NCBI RefSeq assembly: GCF_033115175.1
Contig: NC_084837.1
Location: 7,454,266 to 7,518,265, forward strand
Reading direction: 5' to 3'
Length of the DNA stretch: 64,000 bases
DNA from: Lepus europaeus
Taxonomy: Eukaryota; Chordata; Mammalia; Lagomorpha; Leporidae
Shown here one piece after another: positions 36,969 to 49,226 of this stretch. Numbering within the stretch: the first letter of the stretch is position 1; every line of letters begins with the position of its first letter. A model generated the notes under the pieces. That model worked only from the letters and a program-made list of their open reading frames with translations. It was not told the DNA's origin and searched no databases. A program made the translations under genes and the position numbers.

Positions 36969-37449
36969 CTCCAATGTCACCTAGGAATACGAAGCACTGC
37001 AGAAAGAGCCTTCAGAGAATTCTCAAGTCCCAGTGTCTGGGTTACTTGATCCAGTTCCTCACCATCTCACAGGTTTGGTACTATTTTATTCAGTTTCAGA
37101 TCTCTCTACGTGGAACGGGAAAAATACTAGGGAGTTTCATGTTTTAGAACCAACAAAAATTGTAATGCCATAGATCGTCTCTCCATTGCTTTCTGGTGTG
37201 ACGTCCAGATTTCACTCTCCTTTGTTCATTCATTGCCTAATGACTTGTGAGTTTTCTCAATTTTCTACACCTGCCCAGTTGGAAAATTTAAAGGGATTAG
37301 AGCGTTATATGATTACGTGGTTCACAGTCATGCAAGAAGGAAGCAGGTTCCCCAAGCATCAGAGTAAGCTCAGAGATACACAACTGGAACCACGTGTAAA
37401 TCCTTTTGCCTTCTTAGGATAAGATTACTTCAGATGATACATTTCTTTT

Positions 37450-37501
37450 AGGGAAGGAGTGATTTGAAAGGCAGAGTTACAGAGACAGAGAGGTAAAGAC
37501 A

Positions 37502-37554
<53 letters not shown>

Positions 37555-37828
37555 AGGGAGAGAGAGAGTTTCTAAAAGCTGGTTCACTCCCTAAATGACT
37601 ACAAAGGCCAGGGATGGGTCAGGATAAATCCAGGAGCCAGAAGCTTCCTCCAGGTTTCCCACATGGGTGATGAGGTCTGGGTACTCTGGCCATCTTCATC
37701 TGCTTTCTCAGGCACATTAATAGGAAGGTGAATGGGAAGTGAGGCAACCAGGATACCAATTGGTATTTAAATAGGAAGCCAGCATCGTAGGCAGTGGCTT
37801 AATCTGCTAAGCCACAATGCCAACTCCA
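37450..37828 (-). mobile_element. CSINE, inverted, with a (CA)n(GA)n expansion
   Basis: 'ttgaaaggcagagttacagagac' starts the inverted element, (CA)n(GA)n occupies 37499-37568, and the decayed body ('tttcccacatgggtgatgagg', 'gtggcttaatctgctaagcc') follows. Confidence 0.88.
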
Positions 37829-38643
37829 ACAATACACTTCTGGGGACCAGGAACCCAGGGATGTCAGAGAGTTCTAAACATTACTTCACATCTCAGAGTC
37901 CTCCTGACATACAGAGAAAGCTTCAGAAATTGGCTATTGGTACTCAGCTGGTAAAGCTTGCCTTTAAGTCTTTAGCAACCAATATTTGGCAGAAGGTGAG
38001 AAGGGCGACAAAAATATAAGAAGGCAGGTAACTCAATAGGAATTGCTGTGCAGCCTGCTCCTGGTAATCTGAGAAGTTGAGGGAGCAGCCACAGGTAAGT
38101 ATCTCTGGTCCTGACTTAGGAGCAGCAATAAACCACTGGATAGGTCAGGCCTTAACAAATGTACACACTACTAGCAAAAACAACCCTGGAGCCAGTGGTG
38201 TCCAAGCCATTCCTAGGGGTGGATGGTTCTGGGCAAACTGATCCCTCTCCGTTAGCCTCAACAGAAGTGGAAATTGGTGAGGCCAGGGAGCTCCTTGATT
38301 GGCTTCTCAAGATAAAATCCAGATCTGTCCTGAGGCTTTTGTGACCCAGCAGTGTAGGACTTAGGCAAAAGGAAGACAATGGGACCTGGGCAGAAAATCT
38401 CAAAAGTTTACTCTCTTGAGCTTGTTTTTCAGAGAATGTTCCTCAAAAATCTTATCTTGCGATACTGTATGTAATCACTGCAAGCGTGAAAGCTGCAAGA
38501 AACCATTCTGATTCACATTTTTGAACAGTGTTTAAAGGTGTATATTGCAACCAGGAATAGCCCCCCTGCTTTCGTAGACCCTAGATGCTCCCCTAACTCT
38601 TGCTGCAAAAGCCCAGGCTAATTGTTTCTCTGAGAGACAGCTC

Positions 38644-38981
38644 TTTTTTTTTTTGACAGGCAGAGTGGACAGTGTGAGAGAGACAGAGAAAAAGGTCTTC
38701 CTTTACTGTTGGTTCACCCTCCAATGGCTGCCGCGATAGGCGTGCTGCAGCCAGCGCACTGCGCTGATCCAAAGCAAGAAGTCAGGTGCTTCTCCTGGTC
38801 TCCCATGCAGGTGCAGGGCCCAAGGACTTGGGCCATCCTCCACTGCCCTCCCAAGCCACAGCAGAGACCTGGACAGGAAGAAGAGCAACCAGGACAGAAT
38901 CCAGCGCCCCGACCGGGACTAGAACCCAGTGTGCCGGCGCCGCAAGGTGGAGGATTAGCCTATTGAGCCACGGCGCTGGCC
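38644..38981 (-). mobile_element. CSINE, inverted, young-looking
   Basis: 'tttgacaggcagagtggac', the GC-rich body and a complete inverted head ending 'cacggcgctggcc'. The 12-bp TSD GAGAGACAGCTC lies at 38632-38643 and 38982-38993. Confidence 0.95.
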
Positions 38982-39439
38982 GAGAGACAGCTCCTTTAAG
39001 AAACTACACCTCACACTATCTGTTTAATTGTCACATTTAAAGCTTTCTTCTGGTTAGTTCCTGCTTGAACCTGTTTATTTGACAACACCTTAAATGATCA
39101 CTCCTCTTCATGTCTGCTAACGAAAGGACAGTGAAAGATGAATTTTCTGTCTCTGTGATTTTGCCCAGCAGGAAGACCAGAGTCACAGTGCATTGTTGGA
39201 TGGAAGGAACTCAGAAATAGTCAGCCACAGCTCTGCTCTGAAAAATGCAAAAATGTACAAAGATGAGACGACGAGGAGGGCCTGGACAAAGCAGAAGTGA
39301 GGAGAGCCACAGGTTCTCTAAGTGCAAACGCTACCCACATCAAGGGAGAAGCACTGGAAAATACCTGTGTAGGGCAGACACTGTGCAGCAGAGCCATGGC
39401 TAAAGGAACTGAACTGAGATCAGGGATGCTGCTGTTGTA

Positions 39440-40130
39440 AGCTCCTGATTCCTGACTGGGCTTGCTCCAGGTTCTTGACTCTGTAGCACGAAGTAGTAGA
39501 AGGAGGAGACAGAAAGGTGGACAGGAAAGCAAGATTGATTTAAAACCAAGGAAAGGTATACACTTGAGAAACAAGTGCAGGCAAGCTCTAGAGAGAAAGA
39601 ATCAACTAAAATGCATAACCACCCTCCTCAAAAAAGGTCCAGGTCATTCTTTTATGTTAAAAGGAGATATAGGGGGTGATATCTGGGTGGGGCTTAATTG
39701 AATATTCAAAGAGGGCAGAGTTTGGGGGGCAGGTCTTGAATACCACCCATTTCCATGCCCTATTTGGGAAATGTTGGAAGTGTCACGGCATCAGGTCATG
39801 ATGGCAATGGGAGTGCTGGCCATGCAATTTTACTAAAATGGCTTATAATGATTTAAAGGTTATCCAGGGACACTTCCTGCAGCCAGAGTGGATATTTTCA
39901 GCTGATACTGATTCTAAGTGAGCAACATTGCAGACCTTGCACTTTCCCCTTCAAGGGAGGTAGGGGTGCTTGGCCATGCACAGAAGGAAGGTTTGGGCAG
40001 AGAAGGGGATTTGGGCAGTCACTGCATGAAAAGAGGGTTTGGATGGTGCACATCTGGCTATCAGGGAGGATGGCCATGCTGTCGTGTAGGGGCTGCCTGT
40101 GGCTTTTGCACACACCAATGGGAGCTGTCA
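39440..40130 (-). mobile_element. LTR-like segment, possibly a rabbit ERV solo LTR
   Basis: Read on the minus strand, the layout looks like U3-R-U5. An upstream region has 'ggccatgc'-type words around 39820-40080, and a promoter-like stretch near 39650-39720 contains 'ttgaatattcaattaagcc'. A pyrimidine-rich U5-like end lies near 39480-39560. No internal retroviral coding sequence adjoins it. This is an inference from layout only. Confidence 0.4.
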
Positions 40131-40317
40131 TTCTCAGGCCATGCTGAGCTGCAGGCATCAAGCCTCAGTTCCTCTCTACTAACCACCTGGAGATGTAGAT
40201 CAATGCCACTGGTTATGAGAAAAAAAAATCATAGCCTTCTGTCTAACAAATCTAACTGTATCATAACAAAAGCAACAAAATTCTTTAAATGATTTTGTTT
40301 TATTTTTGTTGGTGGTT

Positions 40318-40530
40318 CTTTAATTATTCTTTTTTCAAATGAGAGAGAGAGAGAGCCCATCTGCTGATTTTTTCTCCAAAGGCTAGACCAAGTCAAATCC
40401 AGGAATCCAAAACTCAATCTGAGTCTCCAATGTGAGTGGCAGCCATCACCACTGTTTCCCAGGGTGTGCACTGGCGGGGAGCTGAAAGCAAATCACAAAT
40501 GGAGTTGAAGCTCAAGCCTGTGCATTCTCA
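40318..40530 (-). mobile_element. CSINE remnant, inverted, old
   Basis: 'caaatgagagagagagagagcccatctgctg' (in parts), 'gaccaagtcaaatccaggaa' and 'ggagctgaaagcaaatcac' are consistent with a decayed inverted CSINE whose head is lost. Confidence 0.5.
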
Positions 40531-40594
40531 TACCTATTGAAAATGTCTCACTGATCGGTGACAACTAGCCGAGCACCAACAAGAAAACCTGTTG

Positions 40595-42147
40595 AAGTAA
40601 AATGGACACTATGAGAAATGGTGACTTGATCAGCCCTTGTCCTGACTGTTGATGAAAAACTTAATACTTTATCCCTTTTAGTATTTGTTTCTGTTTGTTC
40701 TACTTAATACTATTGGTTGAATTCTGTAATTAATACACAATTATTCTTAAGTGTTGAAATTTAAATGAAAAGTGATCCCTGTTAAATATAAGAGTGGGAA
40801 TAAGAGAGGGAAGAGATGCACAATTTGGGACATGCTCAATCTGACTTGACTCAAATGGTGGAGTTAGAAACGTGCCAGGGGATTCCAATACAATCCCATC
40901 AAGGTGGCATGTACCAATGCCATCTCACTAGTCCAAGTGATCAATTTCAGTTCACAACTGATCACACTGATAGGTCTAAGAGTCAAAGGGATCACACAAA
41001 CAAGACTAGTGTCTGCTAATACTAACTGATAGAATCAAAAGGGAGAGAATTACCCAACATGGGAAGCGGGAGACACAGCAGACTCATAGAATGGCAGATG
41101 TCCTAAACAGCACTCTGGCCTCAGAATCAGCCCTTAAGGCATTTGTATCTGGCTGAAAAGCCCATGAGAGTATTGCACGCATGGAAAGCCAAGACATTCT
41201 GGCAAAAAAAAAAAAAAAATGACCTAAGTGAAAGATCTCTGTGAGTGAGATCCCAGTGGAAAGAACAGGTCATCAAAGAAGGAGGTCCCTTTCTCTGAAG
41301 GGAGGAGAGAACTTCCACTTTGACTATGACCGTGTCCAAATATGATTAGAGTCGGTGAACTCAAAAGGTTTCCATAGCCTTGGCAACTCATGACAAGAGC
41401 CTAGGGTGGCCAGCGCCGCGGCTCACTAGGCTAATCCTCCGCCTTGCGGCGCTGGCACACCTGGTTCTAGGTCCAGTTGGGGTGCCGGATTCTATCCCGG
41501 TTGCCCCTCTTCCAGGCCAGCTCTCTGCTGTGGCCAGGGAGTGCAGTGGAGGATGGCCCAAGTCCTTGGGCCCTGCACCCCATGGGAGACCAGGAGAAGC
41601 ACCTGGCTCCTGCCATCGGATCAGCGCGGTGCGCCGGCCGCAGCACGCCTATCGCGGCAGCCATTGGAGGGTGAACCAACGGCAAAAGGAAGACCTTTCT
41701 CTCTGTCTCTCTCTCACTGTCCACTCTGCCTGTCAAAAAAAATAAAAAATAAAAATAAATAAAAATAAATTAAAAAAAGAGCCTAGGGTGATTATTGACG
41801 CCATAAACAAGAGTGTCAAATTGTTAAGTCAACAACAGGAGTCACTGTGCACTTACTCCTCATGTAGGATCTCTGTCCTTAATGTGCTGTACATTGTGAT
41901 TTGATGCTATAACTAGTACTCAAACAGTATTTTTCACTTTGTGTTTCTGTGTGGGTGCAAACTGTTGAAATCTTCGCTTAATATATACTAAACTGATCTT
42001 CTGTATATAAAGAGAATTGAAAATGAATCTTGATGTGAATGGAAGGGGATAGAGAACGGGGGGTGGGAGGGAAGTAATGGGGGAGAAGCCATTGTAATCC
42101 ATAAGCTATACTTTGAAAAGTATATTCATTAAATAAAAGTTAAAAAA
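40595..42147 (+). mobile_element. L1 3' UTR and end, split by a CSINE
   Basis: A 3' UTR-type sequence begins near 40600 ('tgatcagcccttgtcctgac') and shares its first 600 bases with 46985-47580. It continues through 'ggcctcagaatcagccctta' to the rabbit L1 terminus ('agccattgtaatccataagc', 'attcattaaataaaagtt', poly(A)). Only 3' UTR is left. A CSINE sits at 41409-41777. Confidence 0.85.
41409..41777 (+). mobile_element. CSINE inside the L1 3' UTR
   Basis: Intact head 'gccagcgccgcggctcac', full body and a tail of A/AAAT repeats. The 13-bp TSD AGAGCCTAGGGTG is perfect at 41396-41408 and 41778-41790 and consists of L1 sequence. Confidence 0.96.
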
Positions 42148-45039
42148 AAAGTCCCAAGTTGTGTTTCAACTGTTGCACCAAATTCCCTTCCCGAGAAGAA
42201 TTTTACAAAAGAGAAGAAGAAAGAGGACAAGGAAGACAGCAGGAGGAGGAGAAAAGTGAGGAGAGAATGAAAAGAAGTCTTTATGATGGGACATTCACAA
42301 TGTCTAGAAGTAAAAAAAAAAAAAAAGAAAGAAAGAAAAGTTGCTTGACATTTGAAGGACCAGAAATAGATGGCCCATTCTCAATAAAACTGACCAAAAA
42401 CAGGCCAATCCCTAGATGGTCATGGTCTGTTTGATGGAATTCTTAAACAAAAAAGGTAGAGCAGTTTTTAATACTATGTTCATGGAGATAACATACTCAT
42501 AATAATAAAAACTTAGAGAACTCAACAGAGAAACTAAAATAATATGAAAGAACAAAACTTACATTCTGACACTAAAAGATATAAAAATATATGTAATCTA
42601 AAATTTCAAATCATTGTATGAGCTTAGGAACAGAGTGGGGACAATGGAAGAGTGAACCAACCTCCTAAAAATCATTAGAAATTATGTAATCAAAAGAACA
42701 ATGAAAAAGTATCCCAAGTTAAGAAACAGAGCTCCCCTGCCATCTTCTTGGAACAAGGCACCCAGCAACCAGCAGAGAAGAAACACCATGTTAATAAGAT
42801 AGGTAAAGGATGCTTTGGCCCACATGAAACCGGAGGGTTTTATTGAAGGGGTAAATACATGATCCCTCCTGTCTTTGAGCCTGGCCTGAAGAGTGGGCAG
42901 AGGGCAGGGTGCTCAGTTAGGCCCATGAACCTCTCCTCTCCCCTCACTCAATTAAGGCACCTGGATTCAACTTGCCAAGGCAAAGCATTGACCCACCTCT
43001 ATCCAGCAGATGGCTCTGCGAACACCACAGCTCTTTCCCTCCACAGGGGAGACTTGTGGGCTGAGAGTGGATACTTGCTCCCCATGACTGTGGGAGACCT
43101 GCGTGCTGTGACGATGGGCATTCTGTGGCTGTTGCAATAGAGCATGCGATAGGGCAGGGCAATCTCCTGGCTTCAGAGACTCAGGGTTCCATGTTCACAC
43201 TGAGAAGCATGCAGATCCTTTGTGTAGTTCATGTGCCTGCATGGGTGGGGTGCCTAGGCACTGTAGATCATCCTGTGTGGTTGGTTCAGACTGGCAGAGA
43301 GGGGCTGATGCTGTGGTCACGCCAGCACCCATATTCATACCCTCCACCTGTTTGATGAAGGAAATCTAACATGGACAATCGGAGTTTGGTGATGGAAGAG
43401 ATCTAAAATGGACAAATGGAGTGTCAACTAATACTCTTGCACCATACTTATGCTCTGGCAGGACACACTGACCCCACCTGTCACACAACTCTGGATATCC
43501 ACTGAAGGAGCAGACACTCCACTAACACACAGAGGCATATTTCAAAGATAAAAGCTATCAGAGGAGAAAAACAACAAGTGTTTCCACAAATACCTAAAAA
43601 TAAACTTAGAAAAACAAGAAGCGTGGACATGGAAGAAAATAGAACTCCCAAAAAGGAGCCCAACAACTTCAACATTAGAATTAAGATGAAGATTGATGAT
43701 TTGCCTAAAAAGAAAATCAAAAGAATGATCTTAAGAGTACTCAAATAAACAGAGAAGTAAATACATGAGTTAAAGAAATCCATATATCATGTGGATGAAA
43801 AATTCTGCCAAGAGAAGGACATATTTTAGAAAAATCAAACTGAAATACTAGAAATGAAGGTATAAAGGAAAATGCCCTAAAAATGTGCACAGGAGAAAAA
43901 CCAGATTACCTTCAAAGGATCTCCAATTAGACTAAAAACTGACTTCTCATCAGAAACCCTAAGGCTAGGAGAGAAAGGAGAGACATAATCCAAGTCCTAA
44001 AAGAAACTTAATCTCGAAAAGAAAGTCAATCCAGAATACTGTACACAACAAAGATCTCATTTATAAGTGGGGAAATAAACACATTCCATAGAAAACAGAA
44101 ATTGAAAAAAATTTTCACCACCTATCTAGCCTTATGAATGGTACTTAAGAATGTGCTACACACAGAAGCAGAACAATATTCATTATCATGAAAGTATGTA
44201 AATTCAGAAAATCTCCTAGAAAAAGTACAAAGGGAAGCCAAAAACAAACTATAAGAATATTTATAGAAAAATGGGTATGATCAATTTGTTTCTTATCAAT
44301 AATAGCTTCAAAGTTAAATGACCTAAATTCTCCAATTAAAAGACACAGACTGGCTGAATGGATTAAAACAAAACAAAACAACAACAACAACAACAACAAA
44401 AAGATCCATCTATTTGCTGCTTATAAGAAGCACATTTTACCAACAAAGAGACTTAAAAACTGAAAGTGAAAGGATGGAAAAACATTTTAAATGCTAAGAG
44501 AAACGAAAAAGGAGCAAGAGTAACCATCCTAAATATCAACCAAAATAGACTTTAACACAAAAATTATGAGAAGAGACAAAGTGGGGCATTATGTAATGAT
44601 TAAGGAATGAATTCAACAGGAAAATGTGACAATAGTAAATGTATATGTACCCAATGCCAGAACACCAGATAATTTAAATAAATGTTAATGAATCTAAAAG
44701 GAAACAGACTCCATTACAATAATAATGGATGACTTCAACACCCCAGTTTCATCATAGAGCAGTCAACTAGACAAAAAATCCACAAAGAAACAACAGAGAT
44801 AAACTACACTGTGGACCAAACGTACCTGACTGATATCTACAGAGCATTCCATGGGAAAGGGATTATGTCAAGCTAAGAAGCTTGTGCACTACAAAGGATA
44901 CACTCAACAGAGTGAATAGGCAACTGACAGAATGGGAGAAATATAGGCAAACTATGCAACTGATAAAGTATTAATACACAAGATTTATAAAGAGCTCAAG
45001 AAACTCAACAGCAAAACAATCCAGTTAAGAAATGGAGAA

Positions 45040-45325
45040 GGCCGGCGGCACGGCTCGCTAGGCTAATCCTCCACCTGCACTCAGGCACCCTGGGTTCTAG
45101 TCCCAGTTGGGGCGCCAGTTCTGTCCCCGTTGCTCCTCTTCCAGTCCAGCTCTCTGCTGTGGCCCGGGAAGGCAGTGGAGGATGGCCCAAGTGCTTGGGC
45201 CCTGCACCCACATGGGAGACCAGGAGGAAGCGCCTGGCTCCTGGCTTCAGATCAGCACAGCATGCCGGCAGCAACGCGCCAGCCATAGTGGCCACTTGGG
45301 GGGTGAACCAATGGAAAAAGGAAGA

Positions 45326-45375
<50 letters not shown>

Positions 45376-45433
45376 ACTCTGCCTGTCAAAAGAAAAGAAA
45401 AGAAAAGAAAAGAAAAGAAAAGAAAAGAAAAGA
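45040..45433 (+). mobile_element. CSINE inside the older L1
   Basis: Head 'gccggcggcacggctcgc', full body, a (CT)n run at 45327-45376 and an (AAAAG)n tail at 45390-45433. The 13-bp TSD AAGAAATGGAGAA lies at 45027-45039 and 45434-45446. Confidence 0.95.
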
Positions 45434-45975
45434 AAGAAATGGAGAAAAGACATGGGCAGGCATTTTTTTAAAGGATGAAATACAAATGGCCACCAGATAC
45501 CTGAAAAAAAAAATGCTCAGGATCCCTAACCAACAGGGAAATGTAAATAAAAACCATGATGAGGTTTCACCTCACCCCAGTTAGAATGACTATCAACCAA
45601 ACCAAAAAATAAGAAAGGCTAGTGAGAATGTTGGGGGAAAGGTACCCTAATACACTGTTGGTGGGAACGCAAGCTAGAACAACCAATATGGAATAGAATG
45701 GAGATTCCTCAGAAATCTGAAAATTGATTTACCTCATGACACAGACATCCTACTCCTGGGAATTTACCCAAAGAAATGAAGTCAGCATATGAAAGAGTTA
45801 TTTGCACCCCCATGTTCATTGCAGCTCAATTCACAATAGCTAAGATAAGGAGTCAACCCAAATTTCCATCAACTGATGACTGGATAAATAAATTGTGGTA
45901 CATGCACTATGAAATTCCACTCAGCCATAAGAAAGAATGAAGTCCTATCTTTTGCAACAAAATGGATACCACTGG

Positions 45976-46275
45976 TGGGGCTGGCGCCATGGCTTACTTG
46001 GTTAATCCTCCACCTGCGGCACCAGCATCCCATATGGGTGCCGAGTTCTAGTTTTGGTTGCTCCTCTTCCAGTCCAGCTCTCTGCTGTGGCCAGGGAGGG
46101 CAGTGGAGGATGGCCCAAGTGCACCCGCATGAGAGATCAGGAAGAAACACCTGGCTCCTGGCTTTGGATTTGCACAGCGCCAGCTGTAGTGGCCATTTGG
46201 GGAGTGAACCAATGGAAGGAAGATCTTTCTCTCTGTCTCTCTCTCACTGTTTATAACTCTACCTGTCAAATAAAA
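45976..46275 (+). mobile_element. CSINE inside the older L1
   Basis: Head 'gggctggcgccatggcttac', a body shortened around 46120-46135 and tail 'caaataaaa'. The flanking repeat is AAAATGGATACCACTGG (45959-45975) against AAAATGGATGCAACTGG (46276-46292), 15 of 17 matching. Confidence 0.93.
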
Positions 46276-46740
46276 AAAATGGATGCAACTGGAATCATTA
46301 TGTTATTGGAATAAGCTAGTCCTAAAATGACAAACATGATATGTTTTCTCTGATATGTGGCAGCTAATACAGAATAAAAAATGTACAGGAATAAAAAGGA
46401 CATCTTGTGATTTGATTTTTCTTTCAGTCCTTGTTAATACTCCTGTGGAAATTGCTCTTCCCACTTTTTACCTGTCGAATGTTATGGTTTGTGTGCATTA
46501 CACCTGTGATTATAGAGTAGATTGAAATTATGTATTCACAAAAATTAAAGAAAAAAGAAAGGAAAGGAGAAAAAAATTGAGGGAGGGAGGGAAATATGGT
46601 TATCTTCATAGAATTATACCTGTGAAATACATAAAATCTGTTCTCTTTATGTTAATAAAAATTTTTAAAAGGAGGGAAAAATAAGTCAGGGGGAGGGGGA
46701 GAAAGTGAATGGCAACCCCAGACCTACCAGCTGCATGGAT

Positions 46741-46935
46741 GGAAATGAAGAATAAGAAGAAGATTGAGAAGAAGAAGAAAGAGAAGGAGGAGGAGAAGGA
46801 AGAGGAGAAGGAAGAATAAGAGGAGGAGTTGGAGGAGGAGGAGGAGGAGGAGGAGGAGGAGGAAGAAGAAGAAGAAGAAGAAGAAGAAGAAGAAGAAGAA
46901 GAAGAAGAAGAAGAAGAAGAAGAAGAAGAAGAAGA
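46741..46935. repeat. (GAA)n/(GGA)n purine tract
   Basis: About 195 bases are almost pure purine: mixed GAA/GGA at 46741-46860, then uninterrupted GAA triplets to 46935. The minus strand gives an artefactual Phe/Leu frame. Such tracts can adopt triplex structure. Confidence 0.96.
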
Positions 46936-46975
46936 CGGCTAACATTGTGGCATAGCAGGTGAAGCCACCATTGTC
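46936..46975 (+). mobile_element. CSINE head fragment
   Basis: 'ggctaacattgtggcatagc' and 'aggtgaagccacc' match only the first ~40 bases of a CSINE. The rest is missing and L1 3' UTR follows. Confidence 0.6.
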
Positions 46976-46984
46976 AATGCCTAG

Positions 46985-47583
46985 TCCTGACTGTCAAGAA
47001 ATAACTTACTATTTTATTCCTTTTAGTATTTTTGTTCTACTTAATTATTGGTTGAACTCTTTAATTAACACACAATTATTATTAGGTGTTTAAATTTAAC
47101 TGAAAAGTGATCCATGTTAAATATAAGAGTGGGAATAAGAGAGGGAAGAGATGTACAGTTCAACACATGCTCACTCGGACTTACTCCTAATGGTAGAACT
47201 AGAAATGTGCCAGAGGATTCCAATTCAATCCCATCAAGATGGCATGTACCAATGCTATCTTACTTGTTAAAGTGATCAGTCTAAGTTCATAATTCATCAA
47301 AAAATAGGATTAAGTGCCAAAAGGATTACATGAATAAGACCAGTGTCTACAAATAATAACTGATAGAATTAAAAAGGAGAAAACGATCCAACATGGGAAG
47401 CAGGATATGCAACAGACTTATAGAATGCCAAATGCCCTAAACAGCACTCTGGCCTCAGAATCAGCCCTTAAGACATTTTAATCTGGCTAAAAAGCCCATG
47501 AGAGTTTCACAGGCATGGAAAGCCAAAATACTGTGGCAAAAAAATTAATTAATTAATTAATTAAAATAAAATAAAAATTGACC
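46985..47583 (+). mobile_element. L1 3' UTR fragment without its 3' terminus
   Basis: Aligns by eye with 40640-41225, sharing 'aatataagagtgggaataag', 'cagcactctggcctcagaat' and 'aaagcccatgagagt'. It stops after a (TTAA)n run at about 47548-47563 instead of continuing to the poly(A) end. Confidence 0.8.
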
Positions 47584-48602
47584 TTAAAAAAATTCATGAA
47601 ACTAATAAAACCCTTACTTGCTGAGCAAGGCAAAGGGATCATGAGTCATCTATATCAGTGGTAAGAAAAGGATTACCACCACAGAATTAGCAATGCAATG
47701 ACTACAAATTGATCATTTACCTGAAATGGACAGATTCCTTGAAAACTGAAACAAAACTGGCACATGATGAAACAGAAAATAGGAAGAACCTAGTGCCTAT
47801 CAAAAATTAAATTTATTATCAAAAACATTCCCACCAAGAAAATTCTAGACCTAGATATATATAAAATGAATAATACAGCATGGCCCTACAGGATATATAT
47901 ATATATATATCCAGATATACAACATCATTTTAATTTCAACAATTAATCAGGATAGTAACATGGCATTGGCTAATTTCAGTTAATCTGGGTCAACCCTAAG
48001 TTCATTTCTAGAGCTACTAGACCTTGCCCATGATGTGGAACCTATTAATTAAAGATCCATGTTGTCCTGTAGCCATACATAAGATGCCTCAGAGCAGAAT
48101 TTATCCACAATTTTCCAACACTGTTTCTGCTCAAGTAGATTTATAAATTCCACCAGGTCTCAGTGCAGCTTGGTTCAGCTGAGGAAGACCAGGAAGGCCC
48201 ATAGCAAGAATTCACCCAGGTGACTAAGGGTAGACTCTGCAGCTGTCTGATTCTGCATCATCTCACATGGGTGCCACTGGTAATTCCAGACCTGCAGGCC
48301 AAGCTGGCCTGGTGAGAGGCAGCAGTGAGAGAATGAAGTCTGAGCCTGGGACAAGAACAATGCCTTCTCCTTCTGTCACCCTGCTTCTCCTCTTCTGCAA
48401 TCACGCTGGCCGTGGGTATGAACTGTCTAAGTCTGTCATTAGTAACAGGATTTACCATGCGTACAGATATAGGAGAAAACACATATGGCAACTGCAATAG
48501 ACATAGGAAAAGTACTTGAAAAAATTCAAAAGAGCCTACCACAAAAATGTTCACACTTTCTAGTTAAAAGGGATGTTTCTCAGTGTGATAGAGATCATCT
48601 AC

Positions 48603-48888
48603 AGGGGAGCTGGCACTGTGGTACAGCAGATTAAACTGCCGCTTGGGAGGCCTACATCCCACATCCGAACACCAGTTCAGTTCCCCATTGCACCACTTCT
48701 GATCCAGCTCCCTGCTAATGTGCCTGGGAAGCAGGTGATGGCTCAAATATTTGTGTCCCTGCCATCACAACCTTGGTGGAGTTCCAGACTCCTGGTTACA
48801 GTCATTGGGCAATGAACCAGCAGATAGAAAATCTCTTTCTCTGTCTCTCCCTCTCTGGTACTCAGCCTTTCGAAGAAATAAATCTTTT
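48603..48888 (+). mobile_element. CSINE, older, with another CSINE in its tail
   Basis: Head 'ggggagctggcactgtggtac', B-box-like 'cagttcagttccc', body 'cttctgatccagctccctgc' and tail 'aagaaataaatctttt'. The next CSINE is inserted exactly in this tail. Confidence 0.9.
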
Positions 48889-49226
48889 TTTTTAACATTT
48901 TTTTTTTTACAGGCAGAGTGGATAGTGAGAGAGAGAGAGACAGAGAGAAAGGTCTTCCTTTTTGCCGTTGGCTCACCCTTCAATGGCCGCTGCGGACGGC
49001 GCATCTCGCTGATCCGAAGCCAGGAGCCAGGTGCTTCTCCTGGTCTCCCATGTGGGTGCAGGGCCCAAGGACTTGGGCCATCCTCCACTGCACTCCTGGG
49101 CCACAGCAGAGAGCTGGCCTGGAAGAGGGGCAACCGGGATAGAATCTGGCGCCCCAACAGGGACTAGAACCCGGAGTGCCGGCACCGCAAGGCGGAGGAT
49201 TAGCCTGTTAAGCCACGGCGCCAGCC
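48889..49226 (-). mobile_element. CSINE inserted into the tail of another CSINE
   Basis: Inverted, with 'acaggcagagtggatagtgag', a full GC-rich body and an intact head ('agccacggcgccagcc'). The perfect 15-bp TSD AGAAATAAATCTTTT at 48874-48888 and 49227-49241 is tail sequence of the older CSINE. Confidence 0.96.

Larger units (their letters stand above)
42340..46670 (+). mobile_element. Older L1 element with internal deletion, carrying two CSINEs
   Basis: A 5' UTR/ORF1-like region (42340-44130) leads into an endonuclease-end ORF2 region. The text 'tctccaattaaaagacacag', 'gactggctgaatggattaaa' and 'ctgaaagtgaaaggatgg' identifies it at 44310-44850. At about 44855 the sequence jumps from the early ORF2 text 'tctacagagcattcca' to late ORF2 text ('agagtgaataggcaactgac'), so most of the reverse transcriptase is missing. 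The C-terminal part (45485-45960) and a 3' end to about 46670 follow. Stops and frameshifts are frequent. The ORF2 protein of an active copy would act in target-primed reverse transcription; this one cannot. Confidence 0.75.

Noticed and set aside
42859-43140. 93-codon plus-strand frame
   Set aside because: It lies in what looks like an L1 5' region and has no recognisable domain.
45159-45584. 141-codon frame with Ser/Leu and Lys repeats
   Set aside because: Translation of a CSINE with its CT run and AAAAG tail.
46724-46955. Frames of poly-Phe/Leu or poly-Arg/Lys
   Set aside because: Direct translation of the GAA/GGA tract, not a gene.
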